64,000 bases of DNA, from assembly GCA_036496605.1 (NCBI GenBank), contig DASXKV010000011.1, positions 1 to 64,000 on the forward strand, written 5' to 3'. This document shows, in pieces, positions 44,615 to 53,497 of this stretch (the stretch's first letter is position 1; the number at the start of each line of letters is the position of its first letter). The notes beneath the pieces were generated by a model that saw only the letters and a program-made list of their open reading frames with translations, searched no databases and was not told the DNA's origin. Made by a program: the position numbers and the translations under genes. Origin of the DNA: Gemmatimonadaceae bacterium. Its GTDB lineage: Bacteria > Gemmatimonadota > Gemmatimonadetes > Gemmatimonadales > Gemmatimonadaceae.

Positions 44615-46051
44615 ATGATTCGAAGCGGAATCGTAGCCATAGATCAGCTGTGTGATGGCTTCCGGCCCCGCCGACCGTACCTGCTCACTGGAGGTGCCGG
44701 CGCGGGCAAGACGATGTACGCCCTCCAGTTCCTCAATCAGGGGCTGCGCTCTGGTGAGAAGGTACTGATGCTCACGCATGCCGATCGCACGGACGTTCTG
44801 TCGCAAGCCGACCATCTCGGCGTTCAGCTACACGACGCGCTTCGTGAGAATCGTGCAGTCGTCATGCGCTACCGGCCGGACTTTGCCAGGCGCCTTGCGC
44901 GCGCCGGCACGAGCGAGGGCGCGTTCGCCGACCTGCGGCGGGTCATCGGTGAGCTGCGCCCACGCCGCATTGCAATCGATCCGTTCGCGCCGCTCCTCGA
45001 GGACGGCTCTGCTTCGCCTGTCCCCGCCTCAGCGCTCGCGGAATTGCTCGAGCTCAGCCAGGCGACAGCTCTGCTGACCTATTCAGAGGATCTCGGCGCA
45101 AGCTACGATCGTCGGCTCGAGCCGCTGTTGCACGCTGCCGCGGGCGTCTTTCGCATTGCGCGCGAGCATGGGCCGCTCCGCACACTCGAGATCGTGTCGC
45201 TCCGTCAGCCGGCGGTGGCAACGGGCGTGCTGCTAGAGGCGACTTCGCTGCCTAACGAATCGGTGACGTCGCCCACGAGGCCGCTGCATCTCGTCCATGT
45301 CGTCGAAGCGCCGACCGAGGAGCTGTTGACGACGCTCCGCCTCCAGCACGAAGTCGAGGTGTATCGAGATGTGTCGAGCCCCACGGCCGTGGCTGGGGCG
45401 ACGCTGATCATCGAGACGGATCATGCTACGCTCGATCGCGCTCGCGAACTGCTGCGGTCGAGCCTGCACGAGAGGCGGACGCCGATCGTGGTCGTCACGC
45501 GCTTCAATCTTCGCTCGCTCGACCGTGCGCGGCTTCTCCGCGACGGTGCGGACGAGGTGCTCGCCGGCGATATGGGCGCTCCGGAGCTGCTGCAGCGCCT
45601 TGCCGCAGCGCTGCGTCGTGGCCACCTCGAACGTCCGCCGGTTGCCGTGCACGAAGACGAAGGGCTCACGCAGGCGAGCTTCGCCGCGCCGGGGGAGCTA
45701 CTCGACGCCGAGCGTTTCTCGGCGGCCTTGCGCGAGCGCGCGGCACACGACGACGCTGTACCGTTCGCCGTCGCGCGCCTAACGATTAGTGGCGACACGA
45801 CCGCACTTCGGGCACTCGGCGTTCTCGCCCTTGGATCGATGCGCGTTTCCAGCGGTGATCTGGCTGCCCTCGTCGACGAGAGCATCGCCGTATATCTCCA
45901 CGGCGCAGGCCGCCGTGACGTGCCGGCATTTGTCGATCGACTGCGTGGACGGCGCCCTCCGGGTGCGCCGCCACTCCGTGTTACCTCCGCATATTTTCCA
46001 AGCGATGGTGCTGCCGTGCGGCAGCTCGTTGAGCCGTTGAAGGTTCGTTGA
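44615..46051 (+). CDS. KaiC/RAD55-like ATPase fused to receiver-like and degenerate GGDEF-like domains (exopolysaccharide operon regulator)
   Basis: 478-residue cytosolic protein heading the exopolysaccharide operon. Residues 1-210 form a RecA/KaiC-like ATPase: Walker A GGAGAGKT (26-33), Walker B ending Asp122 (RRIAIDP). Residues 222-335 have the alternating hydrophobic strand/helix pattern of a response-regulator receiver domain (LHLVHVVEAP, GATLIIETD, PIVVVTRFN, GADEVLAGDMGAPELL), but the phospho-acceptor Asp is not evident. Residues 360-446 match the topology of GGDEF domains (DAERFSAALRERA, FAVARLTI, DLAALVDESIAVYL, PAFVDRLR); the GGDEF loop is replaced by VDES, so cyclase activity is not expected. 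The stop is 4 bp before the next gene. Domain reading beyond the ATPase is inference. Confidence 0.78.
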   Translation: MIRSGIVAIDQLCDGFRPRRPYLLTGGAGAGKTMYALQFLNQGLRSGEKVLMLTHADRTDVLSQADHLGVQLHDALRENRAVVMRYRPDFARRLARAGTSEGAFADLRRVIGELRPRRIAIDPFAPLLEDGSASPVPASALAELLELSQATALLTYSEDLGASYDRRLEPLLHAAAGVFRIAREHGPLRTLEIVSLRQPAVATGVLLEATSLPNESVTSPTRPLHLVHVVEAPTEELLTTLRLQHEVEVYRDVSSPTAVAGATLIIETDHATLDRARELLRSSLHERRTPIVVVTRFNLRSLDRARLLRDGADEVLAGDMGAPELLQRLAAALRRGHLERPPVAVHEDEGLTQASFAAPGELLDAERFSAALRERAAHDDAVPFAVARLTISGDTTALRALGVLALGSMRVSSGDLAALVDESIAVYLHGAGRRDVPAFVDRLRGRRPPGAPPLRVTSAYFPSDGAAVRQLVEPLKVR

Positions 46052-46055
46052 CATC

Positions 46056-46547
46056 ATGCGCTACGCGCTCGCGTTTCTTCTCGCTGCCGTTTGCCTCACG
46101 GCCGGAGCGATCGCCACCTTCGCCCACATCAGCGCCGTGTCGCTCGCGTCGGCGTCCGCGCCGAGCGGGCAGCTTGTCGCCGACACCGTGCCGACACGAG
46201 AAATCGCGACGCCCATCTCGCCGACCGCTGCGGACTACGCTCGTTATGCGGAAGGCGATCGCGCGTGGCGTGAGAAGTACGCGCGGCAGTATTCCATTGC
46301 CGAGCTGCGCGCCCGCGGTAATGGCAGGCGGACGCCGCGCGAATCGATGCAGGACTCCGTCTTCATGCTTACCCGACATGGCGATCGCGACGGTGCGATC
46401 AGGGAGCTCGAGCGGTGGGTTCGTGGCCATCCGCGGGATCGCGAGTCCTTGCTGTCTCTCGCGCGATTGCTGAATGAGGTCGGCCGCACCAATGACGCGG
46501 TCGTCCGCTATCGCGAGATTCTCGCTCTTCAACAGCACGTCAACTAG
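46056..46547 (+). CDS. Small exported TPR-containing protein
   Basis: 163 residues. An N-terminal hydrophobic segment (ALAFLLAAVCLTAGAIATFAHI) acts as a signal or anchor; a low-complexity spacer follows, and about residues 105-160 hold one to two tetratricopeptide units (DGAIRELERWVRGHPRDRESLLSLARLLNEVGRTNDAVVRYREI in pieces). Starts 4 bp after the ATPase gene and ends 3 bp before the barrel gene, so it belongs to the operon. Probably an adaptor or assembly factor for the export machinery; no homologous pga gene is known to me. Confidence 0.82.
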   Translation: MRYALAFLLAAVCLTAGAIATFAHISAVSLASASAPSGQLVADTVPTREIATPISPTAADYARYAEGDRAWREKYARQYSIAELRARGNGRRTPRESMQDSVFMLTRHGDRDGAIRELERWVRGHPRDRESLLSLARLLNEVGRTNDAVVRYREILALQQHVN

Positions 46548-46550
46548 CCG

Positions 46551-48485
46551 ATGCGCCTTGCCGTTCGCGCCGCGTTGATCGGCCTCGGACTCTGTGTCGC
46601 CGCGTCGCCGGTACACGCGCAGCGGACGAATCGCGGTCGACGCGCGCCGTCGAGTCAGGGTAGTGCGACGGTTCGCGCCGAGCTCGCGACGGTCCTGCTC
46701 CAATCTGGGCGCTATGACGAGGCCGCCCGTGAGTTCCGGCAGTTGCTGTCGCGCGACCCATCGAGTTTCGAATATCGGCTTGGTCTCGCGCACGCCCTCG
46801 CGTGGGGAAATCATCCGCACGAGGCCGAACCCGAGCTCGTGCAGCTCCTCGCAAAGCGTCCGGCTACTCCCGGGCTCGACTCACTCTTGCGCGCCGTCCG
46901 CGATGCGTACGATCCGCGCGCCGTCGATGCGGCGCAGTGGGTCGCAAGCGATCCGTGGTACGCGCCCTATCGACTCGCTCTCGCGCGTGCCCTCGCGCGC
47001 GAGGGAATGTCTCGCTTGGCGATCGCGCATTACGACACGCTGCTCGCGCGTCCAACGACGGACCACATTCCCGACCGCGGCGCGCTCCTGCGTGAGATGG
47101 CGGACGCGTACGTCGTCGCAGGTGATCGGCTCGGTGGCGTGGACAAACTGCGCGCCGCGTTGGCGCTTGCTCCCACGGATACGGCGCTGCGTCACACGAT
47201 TGCATCGATGCTCGCCGACGCGCGGCGCAACGCGGATGCCCGCGCACAGTACGACACGCTGCTCGTTGAGGCACCCACCGGCCCGCTGCTGCTCGAGCGG
47301 GCGCGTCTTCGTCTCGCGTTAGGCGATCGCGCCGGTGCCGATTCCGATCTCTGGGCATCGGCGAAGCTGCAGCCGACCGCCGATGCGTATCGCTTGCTTG
47401 GTGACCTGCTCCGCGAGCGTGGCGACTACCGCGGTGCGCGCTCGATGTACGCCGCCGCGCGCCAGGGTGCTTCGCGCGATCAGCGTACGGCCGTGGCCGA
47501 GGCTCTCGCGCAGCTCGACCGCGAAGAGCGGCCGGCGATGCTCGCACCGTCGATCGGCGACGATCCGGGCTGGCGGCTGTCCGAGGACGCCGCCGCCGAC
47601 AACCTCGGTGTCGCCTACTCCGTCCTTCGCCTCGCACGCACCATCCCGCTCACCGAGGCGACGCGGGTGACGTTAGGCGGCGACTGGCGCGAGTTGTCCC
47701 AGCACACGACGGCGCATCGGGTCGACGCGAGCGGCTTCGGCGGAACGATCGGCGCATGGCAGGAAGCTGGCTATGGCCCGGTGCTCGGGCGCCTCGAGGT
47801 CGAGGGCGGCGGGGTGCAGCATCCGAGTGTCGGCACGTTGGGCGAGGGAAGAGCGGCGCTCTCAGCGTGGCTTTTCGCCTGGCAATCGACGCTGGAGCTC
47901 GCGACCATGCCGGCGTACCCGTCGCTCTTTTCGATCGATGCGCTCCTCCCCGCAGCCGGCGGGCCGCCACTCACCGAGCGCGATGCCGCGGTCACGCTGG
48001 GCGGACCAATCGGTCCGCTCGACGTCGGCCTGCGATGGGAACGCTCCATCGTCAGCGACGGTAATCGTCGCCTAACGATCGATGGCTACGCGCGCTATCC
48101 ACTCGGTGGGAATCTGTTCGCGGTGTATTCGGGGAATGGCGTTGCCTTCGCCGATCGCAGCGTGTTGTACTGGGATCCCGAGCAGTATTCGGCTCAAGGC
48201 GCCGGGCTCGAATACGCCGTTAGGCAGGCGCGCGGGTTGTCCTTCTCGGCGCGCGTGTTGCCGAGTTACGCCTGGAGCGACGAGTCCGCCATCATACCGT
48301 CGCCGGACGGTTCGATCACGCGCGGCCCCCTCAGCCGGCACACGGCCAAGCAGATCGCCGCCTCTGCCGAGGCGGGCTACCGAGTCCACGGCTGGGAAGC
48401 AGCGGGGGCGGTAAGCTACGGTCGCGGGCGCGCCGGCGATTATCAGCGCTTCGGCGCGTCGATCACTGTTCGGATGGGGAGCTGA
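46551..48485 (+). CDS. PgaA/BcsC-like TPR plus outer-membrane beta-barrel exporter
   Basis: 644-residue exported protein (signal ending VHAQ). Residues about 35-330 are tandem TPR units (LLQSGRYDEAAREFRQLLSRDPSSFEYRLGLAHALAWG and later repeats, in pieces). Residues about 345-644 are amphipathic strands of a beta-barrel, with VLYWDPEQYSAQG, a motif position recalling the barrel region of PgaA and BcsC, and a C-terminal strand ITVRMGS. In PNAG and cellulose systems this two-part protein guides nascent polymer through the periplasm and outer membrane. Stop and next start are 1 bp apart. Shorter than E. coli PgaA (about 800 residues). Confidence 0.82.
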   Translation: MRLAVRAALIGLGLCVAASPVHAQRTNRGRRAPSSQGSATVRAELATVLLQSGRYDEAAREFRQLLSRDPSSFEYRLGLAHALAWGNHPHEAEPELVQLLAKRPATPGLDSLLRAVRDAYDPRAVDAAQWVASDPWYAPYRLALARALAREGMSRLAIAHYDTLLARPTTDHIPDRGALLREMADAYVVAGDRLGGVDKLRAALALAPTDTALRHTIASMLADARRNADARAQYDTLLVEAPTGPLLLERARLRLALGDRAGADSDLWASAKLQPTADAYRLLGDLLRERGDYRGARSMYAAARQGASRDQRTAVAEALAQLDREERPAMLAPSIGDDPGWRLSEDAAADNLGVAYSVLRLARTIPLTEATRVTLGGDWRELSQHTTAHRVDASGFGGTIGAWQEAGYGPVLGRLEVEGGGVQHPSVGTLGEGRAALSAWLFAWQSTLELATMPAYPSLFSIDALLPAAGGPPLTERDAAVTLGGPIGPLDVGLRWERSIVSDGNRRLTIDGYARYPLGGNLFAVYSGNGVAFADRSVLYWDPEQYSAQGAGLEYAVRQARGLSFSARVLPSYAWSDESAIIPSPDGSITRGPLSRHTAKQIAASAEAGYRVHGWEAAGAVSYGRGRAGDYQRFGASITVRMGS

Positions 48486-48486
48486 C

Positions 48487-49698
48487 ATGCAGACGACCGC
48501 GCTCCAAATAGCGATCGCGTTTGTGTTGACGTTTCTTGTCGTCCTCATCGTCCGCTACGTGCTGCTGTTGTGGTTGAGCTATTTGCAACATATCGAGAAT
48601 CGCGGTCGTGACGCGGAGTGCACGCACCAACCACCCGTGACGATCCTCGTCCCCGTGTTCAACGAAGAGGCGGTGATTGCGCCTGCGCTGCGCAGTCTTC
48701 TCGAGCTTCGGTATCCGGTTTTTCACGTCATCGTCATCGACGACGGCTCGAGCGATCGCACCTTCGAGCGCGCGTCGGCAGTCGCCGGCCAGTACGGTGA
48801 ATCGACGATTCGAGTCGTTCGCAAGAACAACGGTGGCAAGGCCGCCGCGCTGAACACCGGCATGACGCTCGCGACCACAGAGTTCGTTCTGTGCATGGAC
48901 GGCGACTCTCGCCTCCATCCGGACACGCTGCGCTTTGCGATGCGGCACTTCATCGACCCGCGCGTCGGCGCGGTTGCGGGAAACGTGAAGGTGGTCAATC
49001 GCCAGAACCTCTGGACGAAGCTGCAGGCGCTCGAGTACGTCGAAGGGCTCAATACGGCTCGGCGCGCTCAGGGCTTCCTGCGCGTCGTGAACATCATTCC
49101 CGGGCCGATCGGCGTGTTTCGTCGCGACGCGCTGTTGCGCGCCGGCGGATACGACACCGACACATTCGCCGAGGACGCCGATCTTACGCTCAAGCTGCTC
49201 ACGGCCGGCTGGCACGTCGCCTACGAGGAGCGCGCCATCGCGTACACGGAAGCGCCGGAGCACTTCCTCGATCTCGTGCAGCAGCGCTACCGCTGGACGC
49301 GCGGTATCCTGCAGGCGTTGCGCAAGCGCGCATCATGGCTCCGTGCTCCACAACGAGGCGTGGCGCTCTGGCTTTCACTGCTCGTTATGCTCTTCGAGGC
49401 AGTCGTCTGGCCGACGATGAACGTGGTCGGCAACCTGCTCTTCACGGTGGCAGCGCTCTCTGCCGGCGCGGCGTCGGGCGTGCTCTACTGGTGGGCGTTG
49501 CTCACCATGCTCGACGTCGCCGCGGCACTCTACGCGGTCGGCATGGAAGGAGAGGATTTGCGGCTGATCCCGTACGCCGTTGGCTATCGATTCTTTTTCA
49601 TAACGATGATCGACGTCGCGAAGCTCCTCGCGACGGCGGAAGAAGTTGCTCGCGTACGCATGACATGGGGGAAACTCGAACGTGCAGGCCGCTTGTGA
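48487..49698 (+). CDS. GT2 processive beta-glycosyltransferase (PgaC/IcaA-like polysaccharide synthase)
   Basis: 403-residue inner-membrane synthase. One N-terminal membrane helix pair (residues 8-30), then the GT-A domain with all motifs of processive GT2 enzymes: VIDDGSSD (Asp85/86), MDGDS (Asp138-x-Asp140), FAEDAD (catalytic Asp near 230) and QQRYRW (QxxRW, Trp270). At least three more helices occupy residues 290-385. Most like N-acetylglucosamine or chitin-type polymerases (PgaC, IcaA, NodC). Followed 29 bp later by a small membrane protein and then a deacetylase. No PilZ domain is attached. Confidence 0.9.
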   Translation: MQTTALQIAIAFVLTFLVVLIVRYVLLLWLSYLQHIENRGRDAECTHQPPVTILVPVFNEEAVIAPALRSLLELRYPVFHVIVIDDGSSDRTFERASAVAGQYGESTIRVVRKNNGGKAAALNTGMTLATTEFVLCMDGDSRLHPDTLRFAMRHFIDPRVGAVAGNVKVVNRQNLWTKLQALEYVEGLNTARRAQGFLRVVNIIPGPIGVFRRDALLRAGGYDTDTFAEDADLTLKLLTAGWHVAYEERAIAYTEAPEHFLDLVQQRYRWTRGILQALRKRASWLRAPQRGVALWLSLLVMLFEAVVWPTMNVVGNLLFTVAALSAGAASGVLYWWALLTMLDVAAALYAVGMEGEDLRLIPYAVGYRFFFITMIDVAKLLATAEEVARVRMTWGKLERAGRL

Positions 49699-49727
49699 GT
49701 TGGTTGTCACCCGAGACTGGATGTTGA

Positions 49728-49907
49728 GTGTCTATTAATATCTTGCTCTCCACGATCATTCTCGTGTCGTTTCTCGTCACGATCGTGATGGCCGTCGGCA
49801 GTTACGTCGCCTATAAGTTGCGTGAAGCGCGACGCCCACGGCTCGAGCTTCCTGCTGCAGACGGCGAATCAGCGTACTTCGAACGCATCGTCGCCGACGA
49901 GAAATGA
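49728..49907 (+). CDS. Small single-pass membrane protein, positional PgaD counterpart
   Basis: 59-residue product found by reading the gap between the synthase and deacetylase genes: GTG at 49728, stop TGA 49905-49907. Residues 3-28 form one hydrophobic helix (INILLSTIILVSFLVTIVM in part), followed by a positively charged turn (YKLREARRPR) and an acidic tail (GESAYFERIVADEK). Its stop overlaps the ATG of the deacetylase gene (ATGA at 49904-49907), a strong sign that it is translated and coupled. In E. coli PgaD is a small membrane partner of PgaC; similarity in sequence is not claimed. No good ribosome-binding site is visible, which lowers certainty. Confidence 0.75.
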   Translation: MSINILLSTIILVSFLVTIVMAVGSYVAYKLREARRPRLELPAADGESAYFERIVADEK

Positions 49908-51796
49908 ATCGCCCGCGCCCGACGTCCCTTGGCTTCTCGCTCGCGGCGGCGCTCGTCGTCGTCGTGTCGGTCATGCTGACGCTGCGCCGGGGAGACGCCG
50001 CGACACGCCCGGAGCCAGCGCGCTTTTCCGGTTCCCGCGTCGTACAGCGAATGCCATCGCTCCTCGCCGACTCCCGTCTGCCGTCCCGGGTAGTCGTTGA
50101 CGTGCTGCGTGACGAGTCCGCAGCGTCTTTTTATAGCGCAGCTGGAGCCCTCGATTCGATTACCGGCACTTGGCGAGCCGCGCTCTCGGCCGCAGGTGCT
50201 GAAGCACGCATCGTGACCGCCGGCGAGGCGAGTACCGATCGCACCGCTCGGGTTCTCGTCATCCCCTCCTCACCATGCCTAACGGTGCAGGCTCATGAGG
50301 CGATCGATGGCTTTGCTGCTCGAGGCGCGGGCGTCATCATCACGGGCCTCACCGGCGTCTACGACGCCGGCTGTCGGCCGATCGGATATGGACTGATCGT
50401 TGGCTCGACCGGCGCCGCCCGCGCCGACACGCTCGACTCGCGCCCGATGGCGTACGTAACGATCCCCGCTGGCAGCCCGCTCACGGTCGACATTCCGCCC
50501 GGCTCCCGAATCGATCTCAACCCGGGTCGACAGGTCGCGCTGCGCCTGCCGCAGCGCGACGCATTCTTCTCGGACTACGCCCTACAGCCGCAACCCGCAG
50601 GCAACCTGCCGCTGCTCGACGTCGCCATCACGCACGCACCGTTAGGTAAAGGGCGGCTCGTCTACTGGGGCTTCGAGCTGCGCGACGTCGTGCATTTGCC
50701 CTGGGACCGCGCGCTGAGTGCACTCCTCGTCCGCAACAGCGTCGCGTGGGTGGCTGGCCTGCCGCTCGGCAGCATCGAGCCCTGGCCGAAGGGGCGAATC
50801 GCCGCCGCCGCAATCGCTCAGGACGTCGAGGCCGGCTTTCCCAATGCGCAGTACGCACTCGATTCACTCGAGGCGGCCCATGTCCGCTCGACGTTCTTTC
50901 TCACGTCGGATCTCGCGCGTAGCTATCCCAGACTGTCGCGCGACCTTGCCAACGCTGGCGAAGTTGGAAGTCACACCGAAAATCATCGCTTGTTAGGCGG
51001 GCTGCCGCTCGCGAACCAGCAGGCTCGCCTCGAAACGTCGGAGCACGATCTCGCGCGGCTCCTTGGGCTGCCCGTCGACGGCTTGCGCCCACCGCAGGAA
51101 CAGTTCGACGTCGCGACCATGAGCGCATGGCTCGCCCTCGGCGGCCGATATCTCTTCGGCGCCAACGATTCGCGCTCGGTCTCGCCGGAGTTGCTTCCGG
51201 TCGGACGTGATACGCTCGTGCTGATTGGCCGGGTGGGTAGCGACGACTTTGCTGCCGCGGCGGCCGCGCATAACGATGCGACCGCGACCGCGAGATTGCT
51301 GCTCGACGAGTATGCGCGGTACCGTGCTCTCGGCGGTCTCTATGCGCTCAGCTATCACTCCCAGTTGCTCGCCGGACCCAATCTCGTCCCGGCGCTCGCG
51401 CGTGTTGCGCGCACGCTCGCGGCCGACACGGTGGTCTGGCTCGCGACCACCGGTGAGATCGCCGATTGGTGGCGCGTCCGCGCTCAGCTCGATGCACGCG
51501 TATCATCACGTGCCGACGGTTTCGATGTCACCGTCCGCAATCGCGGCGAGCGTCTCGTTGGCGGTGCGGTCGTTCGCGTTGATTTCCCCTCGTCGCGCCC
51601 GTTGGGCATGGCGACGGCGGCACTCCTTCGCTCGAGCCAGGGCTCGGCGCGATTGTTGTTGCCGCCCATTCCGGGGAAGACGACGCGGACGTACCACGTG
51701 TACTACGCCGGCGCACGTCCCACCGCGGCGCGGAGTCGCGCTCGCGTTCGAGCGACGCCGCGCAAGCACAAACGCTTCTGGTGGCTTCCGTTTTAG
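49904..51796 (+). CDS. Membrane-anchored polysaccharide deacetylase (NodB/CE4-like) with N-terminal accessory domain
   Basis: 630 residues. N-terminal anchor (LGFSLAAALVVVVSVMLTL). Residues about 60-290 resemble a GATase1-like/DUF accessory domain. Residues about 298-480 are the NodB-type deacetylase: metal Asp307 in AQDVEAG, His357 and His361 in GSHTENH, and Arg395 in RPPQ. A beta-rich tail (about 525-610) may bind polymer. The usual TFDDG motif 1 is replaced by QDVE, as in some divergent CE4 branches, so activity is likely but not certain. The cognate polymer would be an N-acetylated glycan made by the upstream synthase. Ends 15 bp from the convergent kinase gene. Confidence 0.83.
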   Translation: MNRPRPTSLGFSLAAALVVVVSVMLTLRRGDAATRPEPARFSGSRVVQRMPSLLADSRLPSRVVVDVLRDESAASFYSAAGALDSITGTWRAALSAAGAEARIVTAGEASTDRTARVLVIPSSPCLTVQAHEAIDGFAARGAGVIITGLTGVYDAGCRPIGYGLIVGSTGAARADTLDSRPMAYVTIPAGSPLTVDIPPGSRIDLNPGRQVALRLPQRDAFFSDYALQPQPAGNLPLLDVAITHAPLGKGRLVYWGFELRDVVHLPWDRALSALLVRNSVAWVAGLPLGSIEPWPKGRIAAAAIAQDVEAGFPNAQYALDSLEAAHVRSTFFLTSDLARSYPRLSRDLANAGEVGSHTENHRLLGGLPLANQQARLETSEHDLARLLGLPVDGLRPPQEQFDVATMSAWLALGGRYLFGANDSRSVSPELLPVGRDTLVLIGRVGSDDFAAAAAAHNDATATARLLLDEYARYRALGGLYALSYHSQLLAGPNLVPALARVARTLAADTVVWLATTGEIADWWRVRAQLDARVSSRADGFDVTVRNRGERLVGGAVVRVDFPSSRPLGMATAALLRSSQGSARLLLPPIPGKTTRTYHVYYAGARPTAARSRARVRATPRKHKRFWWLPF

Positions 51797-51811
51797 GGAG
51801 ATTCTCTTGCC

Positions 51812-53497
51812 TTAATCTTGGCTCACGATGCGCAGTGGCAGATCGCGATCGCGCTTTCGGCCTTTATCGTCGGTGACGACCACCGTTAGGCGGTAATTAC
51901 CGGCAGGCAGCGGCGCGACGGCAAGCGAATGCTGACGCCGCGTTCCTGCTCCGACGGCCGCATCGTCGAAGCTCGCCATCATGCGATCCGCGGCATGGCG
52001 AGTGCCTTCGCGGACGACCGACATCCGCACCTTGAATGCTGTGCCATCGTCCAAACCGCAGACGTCATAGCTCACCTTCACGTCCTTGCCTTGGGGCGCG
52101 CTGCCAACCGAGTCGACGAGTATGCCGAACGGTCGCCTACCATCCATCGCGACGCCCGGCGGACAGCGCGACTGGCTGCGTGGCGCGCCGGCGGTCATGC
52201 GAAACGCCGAGAAGGTCAGAACGGCCACGGCAATAATGAAGGCGCTCGCAATCGAAACGGTCGAACCGCGAGACGTCAGAATCCGTCTCGCCCATTCCGA
52301 GACGCGGCGCCCATAACGGCCGAGGAGTCTTGCGGCAGCACGCGCTGTCGGTTGCAGCCCCGACGCCGCTCGGCGCATCGCAGCGAACACGGGACGCATG
52401 CCGCGAATCCCGCCTCGCATGCTCGCTAGCAGTTCTCGCAGTTTGGGTCGGTGCCGCTTGAGCATCTGAACGCTCGCATCGAACGCCGCGTCGAGCGCCG
52501 GTGTCGAGTGCGACTGTGCTCCGTCGAAGCCCTCGATGCGGGACATCGGTGCCGTCCTGGCCGTCGGGTCGGCAACGGACAGCGGTGCCGGAGTCGGCAC
52601 CCATCGCCGATGTTCGCCCGTTCCGACACTGATCTCGCGGCCCCCCAGCGCCGCGATCAACTCGTCGGCGTCCCGGTAGCGATCCTCGGGATGTTTGGCG
52701 AGCATCCGCTCGATCACGGTGAAGAGCGCGCGATCGTCGGCGGTGTCGAGAGTAGGCACCGGTAGCGGCGCCTGAATGTGCTTCATGAGCGTGCCGAGCG
52801 CGTCACCGGCATCGAACGGCGGATTGCCCGTTATGCACTCGTAACCCACGATGCCAAGGCTGTAAATATCGCTGCGCCCGTCGACGTCCTTCGCCCGCGC
52901 CTGCTCGGGGCTCATGTACTTCGGCGTACCGACGGACATGCCCGTCGTCGTCAGGCGTGTCGCCCCCGCGGACCGCGCGATCCCGAAGTCCGTCACGACG
53001 ACGCGGCCATCCTCGTCGTGGCGCAGGTTGTCCGGCTTCACGTCGCGATGCACGACACCGCGGCGATGCGCGTACCCAAGGGCCGCCGCCGTTTCGATGA
53101 TGATCTGTCGCGCATCCGCCGCCGAAATCCGCCCCCGCGCGCGCAAGCGATCGGACACGGATTGGCCCCGCAGCAACTTCATTACGAAGAAGATCACGTC
53201 GCCACGGCGGCCAACGCGATAAATCGGCACGATGTTCGTGTGCTCGAGCGCCGCTGCCGTGCGTGCCTCGCGCAGGAACCGCTCGACCAGTTCGCGGTCA
53301 AAGGCGAGCGTGAAAGGAAGCACCTTGATCGCGACCTCGCGCTCGAGCTGTCGCTCACGCGCGCGATAGACGATCCCCATTCCGCCGCGGCCGAGCTCCT
53401 CGAGAATCTCGTATTCGTCGTCGAGTCCCGAGCGCACGAGATCGAGGTCGGTGACCTCCAGCTTTCGGCGCGCCTTTCCCTGATGTCGATTGGTCAT
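51812..53497 (-). CDS. Membrane-anchored PknB-type serine/threonine protein kinase
   Basis: 561-residue kinase from the ATG at 53497, which overlaps the HPP stop (ATGA). N-lobe: GRGGMGIVY glycine loop and AIKVL Lys; C-lobe: HRDVKPDN catalytic loop, DFGIARS, and MSPEQARAK activation segment. A Ser/Thr- and Arg-rich juxtamembrane region precedes a single transmembrane helix (ASAFIIAVAVLTFSAFRM, about 430-448) and an extracytoplasmic beta-sandwich of about 110 residues, likely a sensor. It is divergent from an FHA-domain protein, an expected phosphothreonine reader, with the HPP gene between them. Confidence 0.93.
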   Translation of the reverse strand: MTNRHQGKARRKLEVTDLDLVRSGLDDEYEILEELGRGGMGIVYRARERQLEREVAIKVLPFTLAFDRELVERFLREARTAAALEHTNIVPIYRVGRRGDVIFFVMKLLRGQSVSDRLRARGRISAADARQIIIETAAALGYAHRRGVVHRDVKPDNLRHDEDGRVVVTDFGIARSAGATRLTTTGMSVGTPKYMSPEQARAKDVDGRSDIYSLGIVGYECITGNPPFDAGDALGTLMKHIQAPLPVPTLDTADDRALFTVIERMLAKHPEDRYRDADELIAALGGREISVGTGEHRRWVPTPAPLSVADPTARTAPMSRIEGFDGAQSHSTPALDAAFDASVQMLKRHRPKLRELLASMRGGIRGMRPVFAAMRRAASGLQPTARAAARLLGRYGRRVSEWARRILTSRGSTVSIASAFIIAVAVLTFSAFRMTAGAPRSQSRCPPGVAMDGRRPFGILVDSVGSAPQGKDVKVSYDVCGLDDGTAFKVRMSVVREGTRHAADRMMASFDDAAVGAGTRRQHSLAVAPLPAGNYRLTVVVTDDKGRKRDRDLPLRIVSQD

